In this document: one piece after another, positions 36,248-43,880 of the stretch
Layout: each line of letters opens with the position of its first letter
How positions within the stretch are numbered: position 1 is the stretch's first letter
Source: Dietzia sp. NCCP-2495
GTDB taxonomy: Bacteria; Actinomycetota; Actinomycetes; Mycobacteriales; Mycobacteriaceae
Direction of reading: 5' to 3'
Length of the DNA stretch: 64,000 nucleotides
Assembly: GCF_026011735.1 (NCBI RefSeq)
Contig: NZ_BRVN01000007.1
Location: forward strand, 1 to 64,000
Position numbers and translations under genes: made by a program
Notes under the pieces: generated by a model
Told to the model about the DNA's origin: nothing
What the model saw: the letters and a program-made list of their open reading frames with translations, nothing else
Database searches by the model: none

Positions 36248-38128
36248 ATGGACGCCACCACCGTGACCGCCGCAGGTGCCGACGCCGGCACCGACGCCGC
36301 CGAGCGCGACCTGCTCCTCCAACGCACCCTCTTCTCGGGCCCACGCAAGTGGGTCAACGACGACCTCTACTCGCGCGTCACCCGCGGCCTCGCCCGCCGG
36401 ACTCGATCCGACCTGCAGCTCCAGCCCGGCGCGGTGGTCGACACGAACACCTACTTCGGCCGCTTCGAGGCGTCCTACTGGCAGCGGTGGACCAGTGTCA
36501 CCGAGCTGACCGTGCGCGTGTCGATCGAGTCCCCGGGGCGCGTGGACGTGCTGGTGCGGGCCTCCGACATCGGCTCGCACGTGCGGACGGTGGACATGGT
36601 CCACCACAGCGGTGACGGCATGGCGGTCCTAGAGGTGCCGATCGACACCTTCACCGACGGCGGTGCGATGTGGCTGGAGTTCCACGCCGTGGACGCCGAG
36701 GCGACCGTGTCCGAGGTGACGTGGTCCACCACGACGACGAGGCCGGTCCGTCGCGCGACCGTGGCCATCTGCACGTTCAACCGTGCAGACGACTGCGCGG
36801 CCACCGTCGACTCGCTGGCGTCGGATCCGCTGGTGGCGGACCTCATCGACGACCTCTACGTGACGGACCAGGGGACGGACCTGGTCGAGACCCGCGAGAA
36901 CTTCGCCCACGCGGCCCGCGAGTTCGGCGACCGGCTGCACTACCTGCGTCAGCCCAATCTCGGCGGGGCCGGCGGCTTCAGTCGCGGCTTGTTCGAGGCC
37001 ACCGCGCCGGGCGCGCCGGGTCCGGTGGACGTGCTGCTCATGGACGACGACGTGCGCGTCGAGCCGGAGACCGTGCTGCGCCTGTTCGCCTTTGCCGCGG
37101 TGACGCGTGAGCCGATGCTCGTAGGCGCGCAGATGATGTACCTGTTTAACCCGGACTACCTGCTGGTCTCCGCCGAGCGCACGCACCTGCCCGAGCTCAT
37201 GGGCGGGCTCGACGCGGACGAGTTCGCGCTGCGGGACCAGTCGATGGTCGAGGACCGGCAGGAGCGGCGGATCGACGCCGAGTACAACGCGTGGTGGTCG
37301 TGTCTCATCCCCGGTGAGGCCGTGGAGAAGGTCGGCCTGCCGATGCCGTACTTCTTCCAGTGGGACGACATCGAGTACGGCCTGCGCTGCCGTCAGGCCG
37401 GCATGCCCACGTGCACCCTGCAGGGCTCCGCCGTGTGGCACGCCGACTTCTACTGGAAGGACGGCGACGACTTCGGCCAGTTCTTCTCCCAGCGCAACTC
37501 ACTGGTCACCGCCTCGATCCGGCAGGGCATCGACCCGAAGGACATGGCCAAGAACCTCGGCCGCAGTGTGCTGCGTGCGCTCGTCGCCATGCAGTACGGC
37601 CTCGCGGCCACGCGGATGCGGGGGATCGAGGCGTTCCTCGACGGACCCGGCGGTGCCCACGGTGTCGCCGACGGCGGGCAGGAGGCCCTCGCCGCGATCC
37701 GCGCCGAGCGGGCCGGGTACCCGGAGACCGCCAAACTGGGCGTCGAGACACTGCCCGCCGGGATCACGGTGGAGCGCAAGGTCGGCATCCCGCGCGAGGA
37801 CCGCGAGGACCAGGTGCTCGCCAAGCGACTGCTCGTACAGAAGCTCGGCCGGCAGCGCCGCGGCGTCGTGGCGATCCCGTACGAGGACGCCGCCTGGTGG
37901 CACGTGTCGTTGTTCGACGAGGTGTACGTGACCGACGCGTCGCAGACCGGGGTGCACCACCGGAAGGTGGACCCGGCGCGGGTCACGGAACTGCAGAAGC
38001 GCCTGATCGCGCTGCTCGCCCGGTTCATCCGCGAGGCCCCCGCCGCCCAGGAGCAGTGGCGCCGGGCGCAGGCCGAGCTCACAACGCGGGAGAACTGGGC
38101 ACGCCTGTACGGGGTGGACGCCGACTAG
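36248..38128 (+). CDS. Second GlfT2-type galactofuranosyltransferase paralogue
   Basis: The 626-residue protein has the full GlfT2 layout rather than the shorter GlfT1 form. There is an N-terminal beta-rich domain (about 1-165, with YFGRFEASYWQRWTSV matching the YFNAFAAAYWRRWTIL segment of the GlfT2 in this window). A GT2 domain has the metal triad DDD at 266-268, AWWSCLIP, and WDDIEYGL at 372-374, followed by the helical C-terminal region. All catalytic features are intact, so it should be an active UDP-galactofuranose transferase. The real GlfT1 and GlfT2 are both elsewhere in the window, so this is a third galactofuranosyltransferase with an unassigned linkage. It follows the frameshifted membrane gene by 57 bases. 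Confidence 0.85.
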   Translation: MDATTVTAAGADAGTDAAERDLLLQRTLFSGPRKWVNDDLYSRVTRGLARRTRSDLQLQPGAVVDTNTYFGRFEASYWQRWTSVTELTVRVSIESPGRVDVLVRASDIGSHVRTVDMVHHSGDGMAVLEVPIDTFTDGGAMWLEFHAVDAEATVSEVTWSTTTTRPVRRATVAICTFNRADDCAATVDSLASDPLVADLIDDLYVTDQGTDLVETRENFAHAAREFGDRLHYLRQPNLGGAGGFSRGLFEATAPGAPGPVDVLLMDDDVRVEPETVLRLFAFAAVTREPMLVGAQMMYLFNPDYLLVSAERTHLPELMGGLDADEFALRDQSMVEDRQERRIDAEYNAWWSCLIPGEAVEKVGLPMPYFFQWDDIEYGLRCRQAGMPTCTLQGSAVWHADFYWKDGDDFGQFFSQRNSLVTASIRQGIDPKDMAKNLGRSVLRALVAMQYGLAATRMRGIEAFLDGPGGAHGVADGGQEALAAIRAERAGYPETAKLGVETLPAGITVERKVGIPREDREDQVLAKRLLVQKLGRQRRGVVAIPYEDAAWWHVSLFDEVYVTDASQTGVHHRKVDPARVTELQKRLIALLARFIREAPAAQEQWRRAQAELTTRENWARLYGVDAD

Positions 38129-38133
38129 AGGAC

Positions 38134-38160
38134 GCCGGGGCGCGTTGGCCCCGCGCCGGC
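38134..38160 (+). terminator. GC-rich hairpin after the GlfT2-like gene
   Basis: Six bases after the stop, CGGGGC and GCCCCG pair around a 6-base loop (38136-38153). Outer GCCGG/CCGGC can extend the structure. There is no U tract. Confidence 0.45.
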
Positions 38161-38251
38161 GAATTCCACAGATTTCGGCTATCCACATTCTCGGGCTCCG
38201 CACACCCTGCAGCGGGCGGCGCGGACGTGCGCGTGCCGCACAGTGGAACGC

Positions 38252-39253
38252 ATGAACCTGCCGTCCGGACCCTTGACGACCTCAGAGCTGGCTGCCGCCG
38301 GAGTGACCCGAGCCGCACGACGCGTGCATTACTTCCGCATCTGGCGCGGCATGTACGGCCGGAACGATCAGGTCGATGGCCTCGAGCTACGGAGCCGGGC
38401 CCTGGCCAGGCTGTTCCCGGACGGGGTACTGCGCGGGCGCAGCGCAGCGCAGGTGTGGGGCGACGATTCGATGCCGACGGACTGCGTGCCCGAGATCTGG
38501 CTGCCCTCCACGCGCAAGGCACCCGCGGACCGGATCTACCGCTACGGGGAGCTGCCCGCGCACTCGGTCACCGAGGTCGACGGCTTGTCGGTGACGACAC
38601 CACTGCGCACCTGTCGTGACCTGTCCGCAGATCTGGGATTCGAGGACGCGGTGGTCTCGGTCGAGCGGCTGTGCGCCATGGTGGCCGAGCTACCCGCCCA
38701 GCTCCGTGCCGTGATGCTGCACCCGAGCAACGCGAGCCAGCCGGGAGGGCGCCGGGCCCGAGACTTCGATCGCGTGGTGTGCGCTCTGGACACGAAGTCG
38801 CTCTCGGCACTGTCCACGCGGGTCCGTCTGGAGCTCGCGGCGGCCGGATTCGACCGCTTCGTCCACGCTCACAGGGTCCGGGTGGGGCCACGAACGATCG
38901 AGTTCGCGCTCGCGGACCCGGCCGCCAGGTGCGGCATCGTCACGACCGAAGTCCCCTTGTCAGCCGCTGGCCGAGCGAGCGGGGGACCGGCGGCGGATCC
39001 TCGCTCGTCGACGGACCTGCTGACGCGAATCCGGCAGGCGGGGTGGACGGTGGTCATCGTGCGCGACCGGGCCCGGGAGGGTGTGCCCCACGCCGCGCGA
39101 CTCCGCCAGATCCCCGGCGCAGATCCCGGCTCAGACCCCATCGAGAAAATCGCGGTGCTCCTGGCGGCGCGGTGGCCGGGGACCGAGATCTATCCCGCGG
39201 TCGTCGACGACTCTGCGAGCGACCCGCACGGGATCTGGGGTTCGAGACGATAG
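38252..39253 (+). CDS. Hypothetical protein, AbiEi/DUF559-related N-terminal domain
   Basis: The protein of about 333 residues begins with a helix-turn-helix-like segment (LTTSELAAAGVTRAARRV) followed by HYFRIWRGMYGRNDQ. That opening is typical of a large actinobacterial family annotated as AbiEi-type antitoxin or DUF559-containing proteins. The middle part (GRSAAQVWG, LPSTRKAP, GLSVTTPLRTCRDLSA) also fits this family. I see no clear nuclease triad in the C-terminal third. The start could be ATG 38252 (GGAA upstream) or GTG 38243. It stands alone, converging on the DinB-like gene 17 bases away. No toxin-like partner is adjacent. The function is unknown. Confidence 0.6.
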   Translation: MNLPSGPLTTSELAAAGVTRAARRVHYFRIWRGMYGRNDQVDGLELRSRALARLFPDGVLRGRSAAQVWGDDSMPTDCVPEIWLPSTRKAPADRIYRYGELPAHSVTEVDGLSVTTPLRTCRDLSADLGFEDAVVSVERLCAMVAELPAQLRAVMLHPSNASQPGGRRARDFDRVVCALDTKSLSALSTRVRLELAAAGFDRFVHAHRVRVGPRTIEFALADPAARCGIVTTEVPLSAAGRASGGPAADPRSSTDLLTRIRQAGWTVVIVRDRAREGVPHAARLRQIPGADPGSDPIEKIAVLLAARWPGTEIYPAVVDDSASDPHGIWGSRR

Positions 39254-39270
39254 CCGTGGTTCGAGGGGCG

Positions 39271-39870
39271 CTACCTCGACGGCCACCGCGACGGGTCTCG
39301 ACCGGTGAGCGCGAGCGCCGTGTACCGGGCGGGGATCCCGGGTCCGGAGAAGCCGGGGACCGGGGGATCGAACAGCTCCGTCGCCGGGTTCTCGGCGAGA
39401 TCGGCCCGGACGAACTCCAGTACCGCCTGCTCCAGTTCGTCTCCCCATGACAGGTCGCGACCCTGGGAGGCCGCGATGTCCCAGGCATGGACCGCCAGAT
39501 CGAAGGTCTGCTGTGCCAGATAGTGCCCCACCGGCGCGCTGCCGTAGCTGAGGTGGACCTCGTCGTCGTCAGGGGTTCCCCGCCACGCCGCAGCCACCGG
39601 CGCCGTCACCCCCTGCCACTCGGTGACCAGTTCGGGCCCGGACATCTCACGAAGGCGGCGCAGGGGACCCTCGAGGTCCTCGGCGACCTCCTCGATCGTC
39701 CCGCCCGCGAGCAGACCCGGCACCCACAGTTGCTCGTCCACCACGTGCACCAACACCTCGCGCGCGGTCCACGAGGCGCACGGCGTGGCGGCCTCCCAGT
39801 CGGTGACGCCCGCCAGCACGTCGTCGTAGAGGGCGGCGGCGCGGGCCTGCAGGGCTGTCCAGTCGGTCAT
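39271..39870 (-). CDS. DinB-like TIGR03086-family metal-binding protein
   Basis: The 199-residue protein begins DWTALQARAAALYDDVLAGV and has CASWTAREVLVHVVDEQ and QQTFDLAVHAWDIA. These are the His-containing helices that bind a divalent metal in the DinB/mycothiol-dependent maleylpyruvate isomerase superfamily (TIGR03086 group). Members use mycothiol or unknown thiol substrates in actinobacteria. The exact reaction cannot be read from the sequence. It starts at ATG 39870 just before copy B of the 3'-end element and converges with the hypothetical gene. It has no link to the wall locus on either side. Confidence 0.75.
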   Translation of the reverse strand: MTDWTALQARAAALYDDVLAGVTDWEAATPCASWTAREVLVHVVDEQLWVPGLLAGGTIEEVAEDLEGPLRRLREMSGPELVTEWQGVTAPVAAAWRGTPDDDEVHLSYGSAPVGHYLAQQTFDLAVHAWDIAASQGRDLSWGDELEQAVLEFVRADLAENPATELFDPPVPGFSGPGIPARYTALALTGRDPSRWPSR

Positions 39871-39891
39871 GCGTCCATCATGCCTCGTCTC

Positions 39892-39966
39892 CGAAATCCG
39901 CTACTCCGCCTGCGGATTCGCTAGCGCTGTAGGGGTAGCGGATGTGGAGCCGGAGTAGCGGATTCT
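39892..39966 (-). repeat. Copy B of the AATCCGCTAC 3'-end element
   Basis: AAATCCGCTAC (39894-39904) and GTAGCGGAT copies (39935-39943 and 39955-39963) surround a degenerate GGATTCGCTAG. GCTGTAGGGGTAGCGGAT is identical to a segment of copy C. On the minus strand it follows the glfT1 stop after a C-rich tract of about 45 bases. Confidence 0.78.
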
Positions 39967-40012
39967 GGGGGAAAGCGGGGAAGGCGGGGAAGGCGAGGCG
40001 GGGCGGGGCGGG

Positions 40013-41005
40013 TCAGGGCTTGTCGAAGCGCTCGCCCGCACCGAGGCGCTGCAGGCGTAGCCACTCGCGGAAGCCCGCCGGGTCGCGACGCGTGATGAGG
40101 AAGTACCAGCCGAACCGGATGACCTCCTGCGGGATGAGCCGCCGGTTGCCGGGCTGGGTGAGCACGTAGCCGCGGTTGCGGTAGGTGAAGTGCCGCTTTA
40201 CCGGGTCGTCGGGGTACTGCGTGTGCATCCGCCCGCCGAGGATCGGCTTGAACTCATCCGAGCCCTGCGGGTGCAGGTACGCGGTGGTCAGGCAGGTGCC
40301 GAACGGCACGTCCGAACGGACGAGTCGGCGGTGCACCTCCACCTCGTCGCCGCGGATGAACAGCCGCAGGTCGGGAACGCCGACGCGGTCGAGGCAGTCC
40401 GCGGTGAACAGGGCGCCGTTGAACAGGGACGCGATGCCGGGCAGGAGATCGCCGGCGGTCTCGACGCTCTCGCCGTCGGCGAACAGCTCGCTGCGCCAGC
40501 GGCGCCACACCAGGCCGCGGCGCAGCGGGAACGCGAGGCGGTTGGGCTCGTTCAGGTCGCACACCACCGGCGAGACCTCCGCCAGCCCGTGGCGGTCCAT
40601 GCAGCCGAGCAGCGTGGCCAGGACCTCGGGGCCCTCGGGGCGGCCGTCGTCGTCGGCGCACCAGACCAGGTCCGCGCCGGTCGCGAGCGCGTGCAGCATC
40701 CCGAGCGCGAACCCGCCCGCACCGCCGAGATTGTGCTTGGACCCGATGTAGGTGGCCGGGACCGGCTGCGACTCGACCAGCTCGCGGACCTCGGGCTCGT
40801 CGGCGTTGTCCACCACCACGAGGTGGTCCACCGGCCGGGTCTGGCCGCACACCACGTCCAGCGATGCGGTGAGCAGTTCGCGGCGACGGTGCGTGACCAC
40901 CACGGCCACGACGCGCCGGTCGTCGTGATCCCGTGTGGCACCTGCGCTTCCGTTCGGTTCGGTGCCGCTCGACTGGGCCTCGCCTTCCGCCTCAGGCCTC
41001 GTCAC
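40013..41005 (-). CDS. glfT1: Galactofuranosyltransferase GlfT1
   Basis: The 330-residue GT2 glycosyltransferase corresponds to Rv3782, which adds the first galactofuranose residues to the rhamnosyl-GlcNAc lipid linker. VAVVVTHRRRELL opens the nucleotide-binding fold, KHNLGGAGGFALG is the conserved loop shared with GlfT2, and WCADDDGRPEG carries the metal-binding Asp triad. Later FIRGDEVEVHRRL and HPQGSDEF complete the acceptor region. The N-terminal 25 residues are hydrophilic and variable. It starts at GTG 41005 and overlaps the wzt stop by 14 bases, so it is the last gene of the wzm-wzt-glfT1 operon, matching the mycobacterial gene set. Confidence 0.93.
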   Translation of the reverse strand: MTRPEAEGEAQSSGTEPNGSAGATRDHDDRRVVAVVVTHRRRELLTASLDVVCGQTRPVDHLVVVDNADEPEVRELVESQPVPATYIGSKHNLGGAGGFALGMLHALATGADLVWCADDDGRPEGPEVLATLLGCMDRHGLAEVSPVVCDLNEPNRLAFPLRRGLVWRRWRSELFADGESVETAGDLLPGIASLFNGALFTADCLDRVGVPDLRLFIRGDEVEVHRRLVRSDVPFGTCLTTAYLHPQGSDEFKPILGGRMHTQYPDDPVKRHFTYRNRGYVLTQPGNRRLIPQEVIRFGWYFLITRRDPAGFREWLRLQRLGAGERFDKP

Positions 41006-41813
41006 GCTGCATCCTCTCGATGTACCGCCCGATGGACTGCCCGGCCTCGGGCCCCTCGTAGGCGGTGACGATCTCCTCGATGCCGCCGGTCTGCCGGATC
41101 CGGCCGTGGTCGACCCACATCGCCGAATCGCACAGCTGCGCGAGGAACTCGTTGGAGTGCGAGGCGAACACCAGGATGCCGGAGCGGGAGACCAGTTCGG
41201 CGAGCTTCACGCGGGCCTTCTTCATGAACTCCGCGTCCACGGCGCCGATGCCCTCGTCCAGCAGGAGGATCTCGGGGTCGATCGAGGTCACCACGCCCAT
41301 CGCCAGGCGCACGCGCATGCCGGTGGAGTAGGTGCGCAGCGGCATGTCGAGGTAGTCGCCGAGCTCGGTGAAGTCGGCGATCTCCTCGATCTTGGACTTC
41401 ATCTGCTTGCGGGTCTGCCCGAGGAACAGGCCGCGGATGATGATGTTCTCGTAGCCCGAGATTTCGGGGTCCATGCCCACGCCCAGGTCGAAGACGGGCG
41501 CCACGCGACCGCGGATCCGGGCGGCGCCGCGGGTGGGTTCGTAGATGCCGGACAGCAGGCGTAGCAGCGTGGACTTGCCGGCGCCGTTGTGCCCGACGAG
41601 GCCGATGCGGTCGCCCTCCCGGAGGGAGAGGGTGATGTCCTTGAGGGCTTCGACGACGACGACGTTGGACGCGTTGCGCCCGATCGCACCGCCAGCGGAC
41701 CCGAGGACGGCCTTTTTGAGCGACCGTGACTTGGCGTCGAAGATCGGGAAATCCACACAGGCGTCGACGCAGTCGATCGAGACGCCACCGGGGGTGGGTG
41801 CGGCAGGACTCAT
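40992..41813 (-). CDS. wzt: Galactan ABC exporter ATP-binding protein (Wzt, Rv3781 type)
   Basis: The 273-residue ATPase of the O-antigen/teichoic-acid export type has Walker A GHNGAGKST, Q-loop region, signature YSTGMRVRLAMG and Walker B EILLLDEGIGAVD followed by a switch His in FASHSNEF. With the neighbouring permease it is thought to flip lipid-linked galactan to the outer face for arabinosylation. It lacks the C-terminal carbohydrate-binding domain of some O-antigen Wzt proteins, as in mycobacteria. Start ATG 41813 has a strong AGGAGG eight bases upstream, within the 12-base gap after wzm. Confidence 0.93.
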   Translation of the reverse strand: MSPAAPTPGGVSIDCVDACVDFPIFDAKSRSLKKAVLGSAGGAIGRNASNVVVVEALKDITLSLREGDRIGLVGHNGAGKSTLLRLLSGIYEPTRGAARIRGRVAPVFDLGVGMDPEISGYENIIIRGLFLGQTRKQMKSKIEEIADFTELGDYLDMPLRTYSTGMRVRLAMGVVTSIDPEILLLDEGIGAVDAEFMKKARVKLAELVSRSGILVFASHSNEFLAQLCDSAMWVDHGRIRQTGGIEEIVTAYEGPEAGQSIGRYIERMQRDEA

Positions 41814-41825
41814 GGGTTGTACCTC

Positions 41826-42710
41826 CTACACCCAGTACGGGACTCGGGAGCGGAACTTGCGGAGGGCGACGAACGCCAGCAGCAGGCCGACGGCGGTGCA
41901 GCCGAGGACGATCCACCAGTGGTAGGCCGCGACGGACTCACCCAGCATGGGCGCGCGCACGATCTCCAGGTAGTGGTACAGCGGGTTGAGTTCGGCGATG
42001 CGGGCGCGGTCGGCGATCTCGCCGCCCTGCTCGTACAGCGTCTGTGTGGTCCACACGATGGGGGTCATGTAGAAGAGCAGCTGCACCATCGAGTCGAGCA
42101 GGGGCGCGATGTCGCGGAAGCGGGTGGCGAGGATTCCGAACAGCATCGACACCCACACTCCGTTGATCATGAGCACGCCCAGACCCACCACGGACAGGAT
42201 CAACTCCCAGCCCAGCGGGCGCGGGAACACGATCATGAGCACCACCCAGATGACCAGGTTGTGCAGCAGGAACAGGAACTGGCGCCACACCAGTCGGTAG
42301 ACGTGCACGCTCAGCGCGCTGGGGAGTTGCTTGATGAGGCCCTCGTTGGCGATGAAGACCTCGGAGCCCTCCTTGATGCAGCCGGAGATGAATCCCCACA
42401 TAATCAGGCCCACGGTGACGTGGGGCAGGAACTCGGCCAGCGGGATCTGGAAGAGGATCGAGTAGAGGAAGCCCAGGGCCACGGCCATGACGCCGGTGGC
42501 GATGGTGATCCACAGCGGGCCGAGCGTCGAGCGGCGGTAGCGCTGCTTGATGTCCTGCCAGCCGAGCGAGAGCCACAGCTCACGCTGATGTAGACCTTGC
42601 TTCAGGTCGGCTACGGCCCGACGGAAGGTCTGGGAGTCGTTGACGATCTCTTCGGGCTCACGCTCGTGGAGCGCCGCCGCGGTGGGATCGGGGAGAGACT
42701 GGTCCTGCAC
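41826..42710 (-). CDS. wzm: Galactan ABC exporter permease (Wzm, Rv3783 type)
   Basis: The 294-residue integral membrane protein has an amphipathic N-terminus (ELWLSLGWQDIKQRYRRSTLGPLW, the family's entry motif) and six hydrophobic segments. This is the ABC-2 permease type used for O-antigen, teichoic acid and mycobacterial galactan export. Pairing with Wzt downstream and GlfT1 after it matches mycobacterial gene content, although the internal order differs slightly (wzm-wzt-glfT1). It starts at GTG 42710 and is divergent from an oxidoreductase across 66 bases. Confidence 0.92.
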   Translation of the reverse strand: MQDQSLPDPTAAALHEREPEEIVNDSQTFRRAVADLKQGLHQRELWLSLGWQDIKQRYRRSTLGPLWITIATGVMAVALGFLYSILFQIPLAEFLPHVTVGLIMWGFISGCIKEGSEVFIANEGLIKQLPSALSVHVYRLVWRQFLFLLHNLVIWVVLMIVFPRPLGWELILSVVGLGVLMINGVWVSMLFGILATRFRDIAPLLDSMVQLLFYMTPIVWTTQTLYEQGGEIADRARIAELNPLYHYLEIVRAPMLGESVAAYHWWIVLGCTAVGLLLAFVALRKFRSRVPYWV

Positions 42711-42776
42711 GAGGGCGAAGCCTACTAGAGCGTCGGTTCCCGGCAGTTCCGCCGCGAGGACGCGTAGACATGACGC

Positions 42777-43793
42777 ATGACCTCAAGCACTCAGATCCAG
42801 CTCGTCAGCCGCCCCACGGGATGGCCCACGCACGAGAACTTCCGTACCGCCGTGATGGAGCTCCCGGATATCGAGGAGGGCGAGATCCGGGTGGCCAACG
42901 AGTTCATCTCGGTCGACCCGTACATGCGGGGACGCATGAACGAGGGGCGCTCCTACATCCCTCCGTTCGAGTTGGGCGCGACCATGACCGGCGGCGCGGT
43001 GGGCCGCGTGGTCGAGTCGCGGTCCGACGATCACCCGGTCGGCGCGCTGGTGCTGCACGACCAGGGCTGGCGGGACATCGCGCAGGGGCCGGCGAAGCAG
43101 TTCCGCGTGGTGCCGGAGATCGAGGGCGTGCCGGCCTCTGCGCATCTCGGGATCCTCGGCACCACCGGGCTCACCGCGTACGTCGGGCTCATGCACATCG
43201 CGCGATTCACGGCCGGGGACACGGTGTTCGTCTCGGGCGCGGCCGGCTCGGTGGGGTCCGCGGTCGGTCAGATCGCCAGGCTCGAGGGCGCGTCCAAGGT
43301 CATCGGTTCGGCCGGTAGCGCGGAAAAGGTGGCGACCGCCGTCGAGCGGTACGGGTTCGACGCCGCGCTCAACTACAAGGACGGTCCGGTCCGCACGCTG
43401 CTGCGCGAGTACTTCGGTGATCAGGACGGCGAGGGGATCGACGTCTATTTCGACAACGTCGGCGGTGACCACCTCGAGGCCGCGCTTGACCTGATGAACG
43501 ACGAGGGCCGCATCGCGGCGTGCGGGGCGATCAGCTCCTACAACGCCACCGGGCGCACTCCCGGACCGGACAATCTCTGGCTCGTGATCACGCGCCGGCT
43601 GACGATGCAGGGCTTCACGATCAACAAGAACATGGGCCACTACAAGGAGTTCATCTCCAAGGTCGGCCCCTGGGTGGCCTCCGGCGAGCTCGTCTTCGAT
43701 GAGACCGTGGTGGAGGGGATCGACAACACAGTGGAGGCGTTCCTCGATCTGATGAAGGGGGCGAACGTCGGCAAGATGGTCGTCAAGATCTGA
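42777..43793 (+). CDS. NADP-dependent medium-chain oxidoreductase (CurA/leukotriene-B4 dehydrogenase type)
   Basis: The 338-residue zinc-free MDR protein has the cofactor motif SGAAGSVGSAVGQIA and DVYFDNVGGDHLEAALDLM, both characteristic of the alkenal/one reductase and curcumin reductase subgroup. NEFISVDPYMRGRMN near the start is another family signature. It would reduce an alpha,beta-unsaturated carbonyl with NADPH; the substrate cannot be told. It stands divergent from wzm and no other gene in the neighbourhood shares a pathway with it. Start ATG 42777 gives the canonical N-terminus. No good ribosome binding site is seen. Confidence 0.88.
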   Translation: MTSSTQIQLVSRPTGWPTHENFRTAVMELPDIEEGEIRVANEFISVDPYMRGRMNEGRSYIPPFELGATMTGGAVGRVVESRSDDHPVGALVLHDQGWRDIAQGPAKQFRVVPEIEGVPASAHLGILGTTGLTAYVGLMHIARFTAGDTVFVSGAAGSVGSAVGQIARLEGASKVIGSAGSAEKVATAVERYGFDAALNYKDGPVRTLLREYFGDQDGEGIDVYFDNVGGDHLEAALDLMNDEGRIAACGAISSYNATGRTPGPDNLWLVITRRLTMQGFTINKNMGHYKEFISKVGPWVASGELVFDETVVEGIDNTVEAFLDLMKGANVGKMVVKI

Positions 43794-43880
43794 GGGTGTC
43801 GCCCTCCCGACCTGGGGGCGCGCCCTCCCTACCTGGGGTGGTGCACCGGCGCGCCTGGGTGGTGCGGCAGGGTGGTGGCC

